Assembly: GCA_004794655.1 (NCBI GenBank) | Contig: SMMW01000042.1 | Coordinates: 3,954,501 to 4,018,500, forward strand | Length of the DNA: 64,000 bases | Reading direction: 5' to 3' | Origin: Marisa cornuarietis | Lineage: Eukaryota; Mollusca; Gastropoda; Architaenioglossa; Ampullariidae | Shown: piece after piece, positions 46,743 to 59,745 of the stretch | Position numbering within the stretch: position 1 is the first letter of the stretch | How the letters are laid out: every line of letters starts with the position of its first letter | The notes under the pieces: generated by a model | Told to the model about the DNA's origin: nothing | Databases searched by the model: none | What the model saw: only the letters and a program-made list of their open reading frames with translations | Position numbers and translations under genes: made by a program

Positions 46743-47510
46743 TAATTCTATCCTTTTTGTACACGTGTCATTTGTCCTTTCTGTTCTATGAAAAAAGTGA
46801 TCATTTTTCAGATTATAATACTTGGCTAGTAACCCGTAGCGATGATAATCAATGATAATCATAGGCCAAGCAGCGTAATTAAATGACGAAGTCGTCAACA
46901 ATTCAAACTGATATGAATAGTTTTGGGAACATTGAATCACGCTAGCTGTATATGATGGTAAGACTGATGCCAACAAATGATCATAACAACATTTTAAAGC
47001 CTGTTGCTTTACCGTCCATTACAATTACACACTAATCCAACTAACAACCAATCACTAATTCACCCCGTCAATCAATCACCATCCCACCCATCCCCCGACC
47101 AATCGACCACCGGACACCATCGAATTGCTTTTCTATTGTTAAGCTTGTTTTAGCTTGTGTGCACGATATTTTCCTGCTCGTTTTTCGTACACCTTAAGTG
47201 TGTTGATTTAACATTCCGTGTACGTCTGCAAGTCCTCCGAAGCTGGAAGACCATCATGGATGACGCAGTTGCATAAAGCAAATGGATTGTAAGCCGTTAC
47301 GTGGCGAGTTATCTCCCTGCTAAGATTTATTACCCAGACGCTTGTGTGGCCATTCATTATGCTGTCTGTCCTGTTTTTGTTGTTGCCGTTCTATTTCCTT
47401 AAAAAATAATTCCTTTACTATTTTTTATCAAAATGTTAAAAATCAATACAAGCAAAATGCAATGCAAAACATCGAAGAGGATGTAGATCGCACGGGCTGT
47501 GTAAAAATTC
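46743..47510. other. Non-coding stretch
   Basis: A loose CCAATCACCA-like tract lies at 47030-47110. No coding evidence. Confidence 0.4.
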
Positions 47511-47542
47511 AGTGTGTGTGTACGTGTGTGTGTGTGTGTGTG
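47511..47542. repeat. GT microsatellite
   Basis: GTGTGTGTACGTGTGTGT run of about 30 bp. Confidence 0.92.
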
Positions 47543-47983
47543 TTGCTAGCTTTGGTCCCTAACTATATGTCCTAGCATTATAAAGTGTAATACAACCTGT
47601 GTAATAAACATTCAAGTCGTCAACAACAAGCCAAGAAGAGCCCCAAACGGCTGGATGTTTGCCTCGCATGAGTTCCTTCTCCATGTCAGCGGCATTAAAT
47701 CACCTCCCGTTAGAACCACACCACGAGGCAACATACCGGCTCGCAGCAGGGGCTAAAGCCCGGAGTGCATGTTATTTACCAAGTTCAGACGTCACTTGCG
47801 CTTTGACCATTAGCATTATATGATCCTTCAATGGTGGCACCTTATCTCGCACACCTCGGCCTAGGCTCGTGCAACGGCGTCCTGCTGGCAATTCTCGCGG
47901 GTATCGCGGAACCAAGTGGCAGGCGAAAGCAATTCGTTATTTTGACTGTTAGACGTGTAAAATACATTCGATTTCGTGATCCA

Positions 47984-47984
<1 letters not shown>
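47543..47984. other. Non-coding stretch
   Basis: A plus frame starting at 47831 (MVAPYLAHLGLG) runs into the AC repeat and is not supported as a gene. Confidence 0.4.

Positions 47985-48032
<48 letters not shown>
47985..48032. repeat. AC microsatellite
   Basis: About 23 AC units, followed by GCGCGCGT and a few further CA steps. Confidence 0.95.
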
Positions 48033-48034
<2 letters not shown>

Positions 48035-48353
48035 GCGCGCGTATGCACGCACACAGGCAAGCGCGACGTTGCAAGTGTATCACTCACTCCTCAGGCTATC
48101 GGCCGATCCACTATCTATCTCTCTCTACATCTAGCTCTAGAAACAAAAATATGCATCTTTTTAGAACCTTTATGAATAAACAGTGCAAACTCATCTTCAT
48201 TTGGTTTGTGTTTTGCTAGCCTATTGTTTGACCTTTCATTGCAAATTTCGACAGAAGAGAAATGGTCTTAAAAACAAAAGTGCGTGCTACACACCATCTT
48301 TTCTTATTTACACTGCGAACTTCCTTGAAAAAACACAATCTGCTCTTTTTTCC
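48033..48353. other. Non-coding stretch
   Basis: Nothing recognised. Confidence 0.4.
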
Positions 48354-48426
48354 TCTCTCTCTCTCTCTCGTATTTCTCGCGTTTGTCTCTGTCGTCTTTC
48401 TACCATCTCTCTCTCTCTCTCGCTCT
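48354..48426. repeat. TC-rich microsatellite
   Basis: Two CTCTCTCT runs (48354-48370 and about 48408-48426) separated by a T/C/G-rich spacer. Confidence 0.85.
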
Positions 48427-48899
48427 CCGGGAGACACATTGCCTGGGTGTGCCAGCTAGACGCAGTCGTTCTGTCTTGGCCTGGGTGTCCAATAAGCAAT
48501 ATTGTGGCTGCTTGTTCACATCGTTCGAAAAAACAGACAAACTTTCGTTCTACGTCTACAAACTTACGGCAGTTTTTAGTGGTTGAAATGCTTACGTAAG
48601 ATCAGTCACGTTAGCTGTTCGAGGAGATCGTTGTTTTTCAGGTACTACGTGATACTACGTGGTTGTATGTGACGTCAAGCTACATGATACTGCGCTTTAA
48701 TTGCTAGGTGGGCAGCGTAGTAGTTCGCAACATTTCGTCTGTTGTGGCGTGTTATTTAAAATTTCCTGTCGCCATTATTCTAGCTAGTGCTATTATCACG
48801 GACGTGTGTATAGGTGTCTTGCTGTCTGTCTGCCGAGACCAACGCTGTGCCTCTTGCGAAGTTCTCCACTGTTAGTCTCGGCGAGCCTTAACAATGAAT
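48427..48899. other. Non-coding stretch
   Basis: GTACTACGTGATACTACGTG is a small direct repeat near 48641. Otherwise nothing. Confidence 0.4.
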
Positions 48900-49004
48900 G
48901 TGAATAAACCGGAAGTATATCGTCGAAAGCCTCGTTCTAGTAGTTAAACTGAAACGTGACTAAGCCGGAAGCTATTTCGTAACCAGCCTCGTTCTATGAC
49001 TTCA
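48900..49004. repeat. Two-copy 56-bp direct repeat with ETS-like cores
   Basis: GTGAATAAACCGGAAG at 48900 and GTGACTAAGCCGGAAG at 48956 start two imperfect copies, each ending in AGCCTCGTTCTA. Both contain CCGGAAG, the ETS-family core. It may be a duplicated regulatory module or an ordinary tandem duplication. Confidence 0.75.
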
Positions 49005-49175
49005 CAGAAAAAAAAAATCGTCTGCAAGCAGTCCAGTAATACACGTCCGTGCTAGTATTGAAAGCAGGTTTCCCTTTTGGTCAAGATATACAAGAACACA
49101 CACACAGACCTACAGACACGCCATCAGGCATTGAAAGTCATTCACTCACATACGCAAATAAACCCGAGCGCGCGC

Positions 49176-49176
<1 letters not shown>

Positions 49177-49222
<46 letters not shown>
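49177..49222. repeat. AC microsatellite
   Basis: About 22 AC units, preceded by GAGCGCGCGC. Confidence 0.95.
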
Positions 49223-49223
<1 letters not shown>

Positions 49224-50140
49224 TAGAAGCTATCATGAACATTACAGCGCGAGAGCTGCTGGGAATCCCGGGAGAGTTCGCACTATGCAAAAGCCAGCAA
49301 TAGCATGTGGCTCGTGCTATATTACTTCAATTGTATGCACTTTTTGGTTTTATTATGGGTCTCAGGGTTCGGAAGATAATCACTAGAGGCATAGTGAACC
49401 CAAGGCTCTGATCCTCTTAAAGACAGTCAAGTGGGGCAAAGTGCGAGTGGAGCCTTTATCGCTGCTTTAGTTCTCGTCACATGACTAATCACAGCGACCA
49501 AGCCCGGCAGCAGTGTTTCCACAAGCCATCAGGGTCATCCAGCGATGATGGTTAGGACCTCACTTGTTGTGAGATGAGAGCAAGGAGGTCAGTACGTGCG
49601 TAGCCGCGTGCCCGCACACGAGGGTAAACAGACGCTTGATAGAATGAGACACGGGGGTACACAAACGCCTGAAACACGAGAGAGGTTTAATAAACTTCAA
49701 CTAATAGTCATCGTGTCTTGCACTCAAAGGACATTGACAAGCACGTTACTTCAGCATGCCTTCGCTCAAACCTTTCCGCAAAGCATCAGAATACCACGGA
49801 TGAACGACTGCGTGTCTCGGTAGCCAAAGATGACGGCAGAGGCCATGGGACACGGGAGGGGAGCGAGGAGGGCAAGAAGCAAGGCCCTCGAGCTTTGGAA
49901 TATCTGTTGATGGATGAATCCACGGAGTCTCAGCCCTTAAATCACAAGCAATACACACAATAGTAAGAGACACGAGCCTCCTGTCAAGACGTCATCACCT
50001 CTCGGGTCATCTGATCGTCAGTGCGCATGCCCGAGGCCGTCTTTATCCGCATTTGATCACAAATAATTGAACGCAGGCCCACATGCTTGTGGAGGAAAAT
50101 AAACAACGGCGCTTGGACAGATGGACAGAGGGACGGGCCA
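49223..50140. other. Non-coding stretch
   Basis: Short frames only. No recognisable domain. Confidence 0.4.

Positions 50141-50194
<54 letters not shown>
50141..50194. repeat. ACAG tetranucleotide array
   Basis: About 13 uninterrupted ACAG units. Confidence 0.96.
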
Positions 50195-50195
<1 letters not shown>

Positions 50196-51568
50196 CTTTC
50201 ACTAGAGGCTCCAAAGAGAAATTTAATCTTTCCAAGCAGAGTTGGCGCTGTGTTGCCGACTCAATTAGACTAAGTGCTGTAGAGCTCACAGAAGTCTTCA
50301 GTTGTCATCCCTTGACTCATGTGCCCTTGTACCGCGTTCACTTTGAATATTTTTTTCCTCCTGATCCACACGCCTCGGCTGATGGCCTGCATATTGCTAC
50401 AGACGCAGGGAATTCATCCCACCAACCCACCCTCATCATAGAGCCACAGTGGCACTCATCATGAAGCTACAGATGCAGTGTAGCTTACAAGCGTACCGCT
50501 ACTTCCCTTTATTTTGTTTACCAAAGCTCATACTGAGACCAAAGTCTCAGGCCACAAACTCAAAAAGCAAAACTTAAATAAAAATTTATATTTAATGTAT
50601 AACAAACATCATAGGTATGGTCCAAGCAAGAAGCACGAGTTGATCATTAGAGTCTATCTGCAGCATATAATTTCAAATGCTTGCAAGAAACTCAACTATT
50701 TAAAAGAAAACTGAATAATTTTTTTAATAGAAAAAGTCAATATTTTGTTCATACTCCAATAAACTCCATATTCAATAATGGATCCATTTACCTCTTGTTC
50801 TTTGCCGCCTTTAGTAACAATATCAAGATTGCTGTATCTACTTCCTCCTCCTTTTTGGCTATCCAGGCGATATGATTACTGGGGATCAGCCAGAATATCG
50901 AAAAACAAGAGCGCGATATCATCTATATTTTACAAACTATGGCATCGGAGGAACATTTCAGATTTGACGAAGAATTTATGTGCATTGAAAACTATACCTG
51001 CTACTCCCAAGACAACTCTTTCCTTACACATTTTTTACATGTTGATATAAATTTAATCCAGTGCTATATTTAGTTCTTAATTTATTACATTTTCTCTTTG
51101 GAAAAACTGCGTTGTAAAGTTAGAGCACAACGATATCACCAGAGAAACAGTTCTTCTCTCGATCCTATACCTTTGAAACACTCTCGAATGATGATTAACA
51201 ACTTTGCATTAATATGTTATCCGATGTTCCATGCTAAAATTATCACGCTCAAAAAATGTGCAGCATACTTTAGAAGTCGGGTCAAAAGGTGAAGTATGTT
51301 ACATTTCAAAGTATTTTTCTCGTTGTCAACATCGTCATCCTTAAAAACATCAAGGTAAAAGAACACCAGATCTCAAAAGGTGTGGTGGTTCTCTCGTTTG
51401 TGTCTTTAAAATGCACACAAATATGGTAAGGGTTAAACATACACCGCAATCATGATTATTATTTCATGTTTGTGAATGTGTATGAATAGTATAAATGCTA
51501 GTAGAAATGGGCCAGCGGTGAGCGAAATATACAGCTTTGGTCTTTAAACACTGTTTGCACACAGTTTA
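50195..51568. other. Non-coding stretch, nothing recognised
   Basis: AT-rich, especially 50560-51080. No supported coding sequence. Confidence 0.45.
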
Positions 51569-51569
51569 C

Positions 51570-51640
<71 letters not shown>

Positions 51641-51644
51641 ACAC
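51569..51644. repeat. AC microsatellite
   Basis: About 31 AC units with one AAAC interruption near the end. Confidence 0.95.
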
Positions 51645-53458
51645 GTGCACGTACGTATGCACTCACACAAAATCCTCGATGGATATCTCAATTTTGCTCC
51701 GTCTGAGGAACGAACGCAAAGTCTGTCAAAATCTTACTTTAACTAATTATGCTAAACGTATAATATTTTCTTCTTTCAAAAGTATAAATATCATTTTTAA
51801 ACATCTTTCCGTTCTGGAGACATGCACGCGGGCGAACAGATCTTGCGACTGGGTACCGCTTGCTGCCAGATATCACCTTAAATCTGAGTGAATATCCCCC
51901 TACACCTTCCCTTCTAGAAATGCAGGCCTTCAAACATCCTTCTGCACAGAAAGAGTCAGCAATACAGGGTTTGTATATGCATGAGTTTATGTTGCAAAGA
52001 ACGATGCCAACAGAAAAGTATGTACCATAAGGAGGCGCAACTGTGTACAGGCGTAACCTCACGAGTTACACCCCTTTTTGTGTTTCGTGTATCTCGACAA
52101 CGGAAGCGGGTATTTGCCTAGAAATAGGATCTCACACTGAGCCTTTTTCACTCATTAAAAAATACACACCTCTAGACCTTTAACCCGTGAGTTAATGGAC
52201 ATGTCTACATTACTAAGGCTACAGATTAAGCTGAAATATTACATAATAAAATCAGTGAATAATTTTTTTACAATGAAAATAAAAGGGAAAACGCTGCAAA
52301 AGTTTACTGCTACATCATAAATCACCGAATGTTTCTAATTCCTAGATGCTTATCTCTGTTTATGTAAATAAAGCGAAGTAGGCGATCATTAGAGTCTATT
52401 TGCAGCTTATTTATGTTGCACCTGTATCTCAGAGAATCTTAAACTGTATAATCATTAGGGCAATAAGACAGCTGCACACAAATTCTTGAAATTTCACAGT
52501 CTTGAGCCATATAAAAGCTATCTAGGTGTGAAGACGCTCAAGACATTCAAAGTTGAACACTTACATGTACGTACACACAACCGCACACACCCACAGACTC
52601 GAGCGCACTCGAACACATGGCCGCACCTGTACACCTACTAGGCTACCCACTCGACCACCCATCAACTTTCTAGCCTCCTCAAACTCAGAATCACAGCTGG
52701 AAATAAACAGAATCAGAACTTTGCAAGCAAAACTTTTTTTTTTTAAAAATGTTTGGTAGGAGGGAAACACGGACGTGCGACTGTTTAGATTCAATTAAAG
52801 TTACATGTAAAATTATAAATGTTGTCAATTAAATGCCACCACAGAAAGATTTGTGTGCAAAAAAATAAATAACGCACCACTTCAGGATTACATCTATCAC
52901 TCTGCATCATTGACAGCGAAGGCTGCATCACACGTAGCATCAAGAAGAGATGAGAATGAACGCTGCTTCACAGGAAACCACTAAATTTAATTAAGAATCC
53001 GAGAGAAAAATAAATCACGATTTGAAAAGGGAAAAAGAAACGATCAGGGCTGCGAAGGGTGGCTTGTGTAATGAGAGGGCACTTTGGTGACGTAGCAGTG
53101 TGCTACCACAAGCACTGGCGGGGTGGCTGTGTGCTTTGCTCCCCCTTTAAATCGAAGCCTTTCGTTTTGTTCCGTAAGAGAGATAAGTGTATCTTTCTGT
53201 CAGGGCCCATTTGTCATGTATCTTATTTCTGATGCAGTTCTTATCTTCTGCCAATATCTTCCTTCTGACGTCATGCAAATTATCCCCTAACATAGTTTTC
53301 TTTTCCAAATTCAGACTCATAAACTTCTTCTATCTCTCGCCCAATCTCTCTCTCTCTCTCTGTTAATTCTTACATATTGGTTTCTTTATTCTGTTTTGCA
53401 TTGTTAATATTTTGTTTAAATCTCCCCCATGTCATAATGATGATGTTATTCACATTAA
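51645..53458. other. Non-coding stretch, nothing recognised
   Basis: Minus frame of 107 codons at 51739-52062 without domain. T9 run near 52734, CT run at 53344-53360. Confidence 0.45.
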
Positions 53459-53536
53459 ATCTCTCTCTCTCACACACACACAAACACACACACACACACA
53501 CGCGCGCACGCACGCACGCACACACACACACACACA
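53459..53536. repeat. CT/AC/GC compound microsatellite
   Basis: CTCTCTCT, ACACAC, CGCGCGCACGCACGCACG and ACACAC blocks in succession. Confidence 0.93.
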
Positions 53537-55301
53537 TGTACGAATGCAGAGGTGCGTACGGTCAGACTGTTAAAGGCTACAAGGACAGAAACAAAACTTA
53601 GTATTGTCAGTAACTGTTTAAAGACATGAACCTTATTTTTCACAGTCAAGTTTGAACACTAGAAAGGGCAGAGAAATGAACTGGCGAGACAGAAGACATC
53701 TCAAGTGATTGGAAAGCACGATTGAGGCGCGTGTAAAATGTCTATTGGTCTAAATGAAGTAACCACAGTGAACTTTTCTCAATCCGAGGAGAAGAAGAAC
53801 CAGTGCAAATCATCTTGTCATTAAGACAACGATAGATCTTTCTGATCAGGAAAAAAACAGCAATGCCCACAGGAGCAGTGGAGATGGTGGTCGTCGTTGC
53901 TTGGTGGTGGTGTACATGATCATAGCCATTGTTTGGCAAAGTTCCCTAATAATGCTGTTGTCCTTCTGTCCAGTATGCCACACTGGTATCATGGTCAGTT
54001 CATCCTACGCACTACACCGTCTGCACTTCAGCAGGTTTGCTTCGTGTTCTGTTCTCGGGTGTAATCAGTGAGGATACACCCCACCCCCCTCTGACTCTAG
54101 CGGCAGTTAGGAAAGTCCGGTGTTAGTCTGGCCAGCAGGCCGCCCTGAGAGTCCCACTTAGCTTGAAGCTAATATATTTACAGCCCCGACCGTTGAGTGC
54201 CGGCGGCCAGCGAGTAGTCATCAACATCACAGCAACCGACGCCAGCAGTTCTTGCCGTCCACCTGACTCACCCTGGCGAGCGCTCGCCGCTAGCGTTTGC
54301 GTAAGGCGTTGAATGTTCCGCTTCGCAGGAAGATTTTTCGAAAGCACATATTTTGTGTGGATTTGTATCTTATGTTTGCCATGATTATCTTATGATTGAA
54401 GTCCAAAATATCAGTCCATTCACAGCCGTCGCTTTACACCAGAGTAGAGAATACCACGTGACCTAGAGATCGTGACAGCGATTTGAAAACAGTTTGCGTT
54501 GATCGAACAAAACACATTCCAACGATAGAGTTTGATTTTCAGCGAAGGTCTGAGAGAAAAAAAGAAAAAAACTCGGAGAATCACTTTTACTCGATTGCTG
54601 TAAAAGCTCTTGTCAACACTCAGCAGCTTCCGTTCCTCTCACGATAGCAGACATTATCGCTGTCGTCTGCTTGATGAGTAAACACTTCTGGTATCAATCC
54701 ATTGCCGAAGCACGTGTGTTTGTGCAAATAGGAAGCACACCTGTAGCATGCTCAATGCAAGTGATTTCGTGCAGCACATGTTACTGTATGTAGCTCATTT
54801 ATCATGTGCAGCTCGTGATCAGACGCAACACATTTATCCTGCGCAAAGTCTCCATTAAGAAATGCTTATTATTGGCATCGAGAGCGTTTTATTACTTATC
54901 TTAAGATACTTGTTTATTTTGCATGAACTTAAATGCCATGCGAAAATGGTTTCTGTCAAAAAAGATTTTACTATCCGCAGAGCAGGTGTAATACATATTT
55001 AATTTTCTTTTCAGCCAGTGATCAGAACCAGGATATCGAGTTTTGTCTCGAAAATGATGTCTTCGACATGACTATTGGCTAGCTTTATGACAGGTGACAC
55101 TAAAGTATCTATAGGTGTCGAGACTGCTCACATTGTTTTGCCCTTAACGCTATAGGAGAGCTAAAACACTAACAGCCGCGGCAAGGGCTGCCCGCCAATT
55201 AGCAAGATGACCATCGTTCAAGGAGTGGTCAAGCACTGGAGAATATAACAGGTTTAAACGACAAACTCGGCATATCATCATATTGAGAACTACATGTACG
55301 T
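53537..55301. other. Non-coding stretch; GC-rich part
   Basis: 54120-54330 is relatively GC- and CpG-rich, with a 74-codon minus frame of unknown nature. AT-rich elsewhere. No domain recognised. Confidence 0.4.

Positions 55302-55350
<49 letters not shown>
55302..55350. repeat. AC microsatellite
   Basis: About 24 AC units. Confidence 0.95.
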
Positions 55351-55354
<4 letters not shown>

Positions 55355-55555
55355 TCACAAAAGATTCGATCCGCGGAGGTCTAGAGCACTGAGAAAACGA
55401 GGCGTGGCTTAATGATGTGTTTTGAAAAGCCACAGTTAGTAGCAGGCGGAGCTGAGCAGACCTCACTGAAGAGTCGTGAAGAGCTTGTAGTGTGTCTTCG
55501 CTGTTCGCCGGTAGGAGGCGTTCCCTTTCACACCACTTCCGATGGTCAGTTAAGC
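55351..55555. other. Short unique stretch
   Basis: Nothing recognised. Confidence 0.4.
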
Positions 55556-55596
55556 TGCGCGCGCGCGTGTGTGTAAGTGTGTGTGTGTGTGTGTGT
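55556..55596. repeat. GC then GT microsatellite
   Basis: GCGCGCGCGC merges into GTGTGTGT with one AAG interruption. Alternating purine-pyrimidine throughout. Confidence 0.92.
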
Positions 55597-57156
55597 TGTC
55601 GGGGTGACGGGGGTTGAGTGGACGCTTCTTGTCGTCTGCTCGATGACGTCAGTAACAGAGGAAGCACCCTAGACGGTTTCGGACGAAGCCAGGTGTGGCT
55701 CGCCTAACGAAGATGACTTTGACACTTTTGTCTCTAAGATTTTCTTTACACGGCCATTGGAGATAGTGTTGTTCTTCATTTAGCCTGTGTAATTGTTGTT
55801 GTGACAATGTTATACTACTATAAGTATAATTTTTGTTTATTGTCTTTGGGCATTCTTCTTGAACGTGTCATTTCGTATTTTTTCTGTTATTCTTCATAAT
55901 TAGTACTTTTTCCCTAACGCAATTTAACCCACCTTTCTTTTGTCCTCACCTCTGCCTCTCATCTCAGTATCTACAGCACCCTGTGTGACTTACGGGATAC
56001 TTGTCTTCTTCACAAGCATACTTTAACTGCGAGTAAATTACATTTTGGCAACGCCAGGCCCAGCTGCTCCAGAACCAAAGCTATTACCCTCAAGTGCATT
56101 CATAGTCGACCAAAGGGGTGTGGCCGGCGCTTTCGTGGATATTAAAAAGTAGACGCACAAACGGCAATAAAGGTGTTATTACCACCTGCCTGTTCTTTTG
56201 GCGTTCAGATGTGAGGAGGGCGTTTTGCGGCTGCAATGCTCAATTTGAATGTAGCAGCAGATGCGATTGCTGCTGTTTGCGGCGGAAGAGAAGGTAGTCA
56301 CACCGCCCACCCCACCCCCACCCCCCGCTCGCCCCGTTTTGAGCGCCTGACGTAGGCATGAGAGACTCCTCGTCGTTAATAAGGCCCAGGGCCTGGGCGA
56401 TGTTTCTGGAAGTTTTTACAGACAAACCCCCCATACTCTATCGCCTGGATTGTAACAGAGTCGACTACCGTGCATGTGAGCGGACGTCAGTGAGTGGACA
56501 CAAGGATGGAAAGGGTGAAGAGACAGAAAGACAAACAGGAAAAACACGGACAAGAAGACAGAAACATATGACTGCGGAGATATATTTTTTTTCGTCCCAC
56601 GCATGCTCGTGGCATTTTGTTCCCCCCTGCGCAAGGAGGTCCCTGCCTAGCTGTGCAATTGATCACAGGGGCCTGTAGGAGATAACAGCAGTGATTTACC
56701 CTTTGCTGCAGCACTGGCATGACCAGTGGTCTTAGATAAGGACGCCTGGCGGCGATGGGCGACGTGCGATGATTCCCAGCTGGTTATTGCAGCTAATTAT
56801 ACAGTAGTTGTTCTTAATAGCACGCCGGCCATGCCACAGCTTAGTTCGTTCTGCTTCAGCCAGCTCTTCTCTCTCGAAGAGGTTTCTCCGCTCTTTTACA
56901 CTGGTAGGGATTCTCATTAACTGCCATGGTAGTGAGGCAGGCCCTGCTACTTCTACTCCAGTCATAGAGGATTTGCAGTCTACCGGGGTCTTCAGCTGCG
57001 GCGCTCTAATCCAGATTACGAAGAAGGACAGAATAATAGTTATCTGCGGAAAACATAGTATTTGTATGTTTTTGTACATTCAGCGCCTTAGGAATTTCAG
57101 GAGTTCTGTTCGATTTCAAAGTGCCCCTTGATTTTAACAGACGATTTGGGGTGTAG
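55597..57156. other. Non-coding stretch, nothing recognised
   Basis: Overlapping frames of about 106-115 codons at 56358-56678 (+) and 56732-57079 (-) lack domains. C-rich tract at 56305-56326. Confidence 0.45.
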
Positions 57157-57340
57157 GTGGTGAGAAATACAGTAGGTGACAGGGTGAGGGAGACAGCAGA
57201 TGATTGGTGATGGTGAGGGATACAGTAGGTGGAAGAGTTGGTGATGATGAGGGATAGAGAAGGTGACAGGGCTAATGGATGGTGAGGAATACAGTACAGA
57301 CAGGGATAATATGTGGTGAGAGATACAGCAGGTAAAAGGG
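57157..57340. repeat. Degenerate minisatellite, GGTGAGGGATACAGTAGGTG-type
   Basis: At least five diverged units share GGTGAG(G/A)(G/A)ATACAG(T/C)A followed by a G/A-rich spacer. Spacing is irregular, roughly 30-55 bp. On the minus strand it reads as a proline/serine-rich repeat, which is an artefact. Confidence 0.7.
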
Positions 57341-58142
57341 GTTGCTGACCTTTGCTGAATCTCACTTGAGAAGGTCCGTCCATTTGTTTAGTTAGCTATC
57401 TTTAGTTTTGATGGCCGATCGACCCTTTTTGGGTGTAATCAAGAATGATAAAAGTGAATAAAAAATATGTTTGTGCAGGCCCTATCACCCCTAAAACATG
57501 CGCTTACATAAAGACGTAAAATGCACGTTAAATGCATGTTTCCTTTATTGAGTAATTACCTGTCTTCGGGCATAAAAGTGAAGCTACACTGTCCAGTACA
57601 GTAGACTGAGTGTACACATTCACGATATTTTAATTAAGCACCACACTTAAATAGTACTGGGTAGTGGGCATACACTAACAGTGTGTTCTGTGTTAGGCCT
57701 ACACTTTCGTAGTCTAGTACTAATGCAACGATGTAGAGCGCGTTTCACTTTGCCTAGTAAATTGTTAGCTTACACTGTGCTGTATGAGAGACTTACACAA
57801 ACAACCTGCTGTATAATAGACTTAAAGTACTAACAATTAAAACAGAAACCATACTATTTTCTGGGTTTGACGAGCTTTATTGGATCCCTTCCTCGAAATG
57901 TCGACGTGTCAAAGTTATGCGCATGTTTACGCCACTATGTAAATATAACATTTTCCCCCATCACAAAATTTCAACACAAGAATTACATTTCAAGTTGTTT
58001 TCCTTTCCTCTGTTATTCTTTTTTAAACTTTATGTTGTTCATTTATTTTTGTTTTCTTGTTAGGTTGAGTGGATTTGTTTGTTTTATTTTAGATGAGTTT
58101 TTTTCGTAGTTAATTTCCTTCTCTTGTTGATTTGCTGTCTAG
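57341..58142. other. Non-coding stretch
   Basis: AT-rich. The 80-codon plus frame at 57867-58109 is Phe/Leu/Tyr-rich by composition. A good polypyrimidine tract leads up to the acceptor at 58142. Confidence 0.4.
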
Positions 58143-58342
58143 ACCCAGAGCGAGGCAAAATGTATCTCGACATACGATTAGAAAGACCAGCGAGTGGAGG
58201 GCGTGGGGGATCTGAGATAAAGCCGCCCGAAGGTCCGATGCCGAGCAACGTGCACAGCAGGTTATTGTCAGACACGAACCTAGAAGGTGGTCCTCCTGTA
58301 CGACTGCACTGTTGTCCTGTTGTGAGAGCTCGTGGAAATTAA
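58143..58342 (+). CDS. Candidate terminal exon, unknown gene
   Basis: TTCCTTCTCTTGTTGATTTG followed by CTGTCTAG is a near-ideal acceptor. From 58143 only one frame stays open, giving 66 codons from a split codon (phase 1 in) to a TAA at 58340-58342. The segment is Pro/Gly/Arg-rich at first (RLERPASGGRGGSEIKPPEG) and then reads RLLSDTNLEGG and HCCPVVRARGN. No family was recognised, and no AATAAA was seen just after the stop. It may instead be an internal exon or a chance frame. Confidence 0.28.
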
Positions 58343-58740
58343 AAATTCATAATTTAAGGAATGTATTAACAGTCAAATAACCAGTGCTTTGAGAAGTCTG
58401 CTTAAAAATTTGATTTCTTCCCATCAAAAATAGTCACTGTTGCCGTGGGAAAGCTCAGAAATGTCCAGGCGACCTTTCCGTAAACACACAAACGCTTATG
58501 AAAGTCGTATACTTCGGTTCTCATGTTTTTGTTGTAAATTGAAGCCTGAAGATAACTGCGGGGATGGGGCGTCTCTCACTATACAAGGATCGAATTGAAT
58601 CGAATTTTTATATTGCTTAGGCCAGCGGCCCCTGACAGGAGGGTGACATCACAATGATTGGGTTTCTAAAGCAAGTATCAAGGACCAGAAATACTGAAGG
58701 TTGTTTATTAAAATACGTAGTAAAAATATGAAGCATATCG

Positions 58741-58741
<1 letters not shown>
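58343..58741. other. Non-coding stretch
   Basis: Nothing recognised. Confidence 0.4.
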
Positions 58742-58776
<35 letters not shown>

Positions 58777-58850
58777 TCGCAAACACTCACTCATACACAA
58801 ATGGACACACACACACACTCGGTACGCAGATACATGCAAACACACACGCA
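58742..58850. repeat. AC microsatellite with decayed flank
   Basis: About 16 AC units (58743-58774), then CACACTCACTCATACAC and further ACAC patches to about 58850. Confidence 0.92.
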
Positions 58851-59090
58851 CCTAGAGTGCAGGGTGCAAATGACTGGCATTGCAAATGTAGCGATGACTA
58901 CGTGTTTGGGGCTGCCCTGCTTCAGGGAGTTACCTGTCCTTTTCAAATTCCTTTGCCGGCATCTTGAAGGTAGAGGGCGCCTCGTGCCAGACTGGTGCAC
59001 TGTACATTCCACTCCACCCTACCACCCTACGTCGAGCTGTCAGCTGTGTGGTTCTGAATGTGCATCTCTCTACTTTTCTCTCTCTATCAC
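58851..59090. other. Short unique stretch
   Basis: Open in several frames, no domain recognised. Confidence 0.35.
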
Positions 59091-59196
59091 ATGCCCGCAC
59101 CGACTCGCACTCACACAGACACACACAATATCGCATCGGCATTCACTCTATCTCGCACTCTCTCTCTCTCTCTATCACTCACACACACACACACAT
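59091..59196. repeat. AC/TC microsatellite cluster
   Basis: CACTCACACAGACACACAC, CTCTCTCTCTCTCT and CACACACACACAC patches. Confidence 0.88.
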
Positions 59197-59745
59197 TTCT
59201 ATACTTACTCTGGTGGGTGTTAAGATTGCTAGGACATCTGTTTTAAAGCTGGCATTGTATATGACTCTCCACTGCCAATCAATACTCGTATAAAGGCAAT
59301 ATTGTAATATTCGAAGACTGTCATCGTTAACATCAATTATTGTTATATTTGAAGACTGTCGTCGTTGAGGACCACACGTCAGTGCCCTCCTGTTCCTCCT
59401 GTCCCTGCAGTTCGCGGAGGCGTGCACACGGCGGCCTCCATAAGGGAACAAATTCATGTCCCTCCAAGACACTTGGTGTAAACTGGGCTCGATAACAAGT
59501 AAAACGAGCGATCCCTCATTGTTTATGACCAGCCCTGGACCAAGAGCTACTTCCCAAGCACTTTGTCTATCTCCCGCGCATTGGATGCAAATAAACCTGC
59601 ACTTCATTAACCAAATCACCTGGCTACATAATTCACATGCCATCAGACAAAGATTCTCTCCACACGTTTTTTTTTACTTACTCGATCTCTCACTCTCATG
59701 GCGAGTCTAAAGAAGATGACACGCACTGTCACCTCGCCTTTTTGT
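59197..59745. other. Non-coding stretch, nothing recognised
   Basis: A 154-codon minus frame at 59179-59643 has no recognisable domain and begins inside an AC repeat on one side. It is not taken as a gene. Confidence 0.4.

Noticed and set aside
53742..53939. Minus-strand frame with a short hydrophobic stretch (APVGIAVFFLI) as a membrane exon
   Set aside because: The hydrophobic part is too short for a membrane span and no splice sites are convincing.
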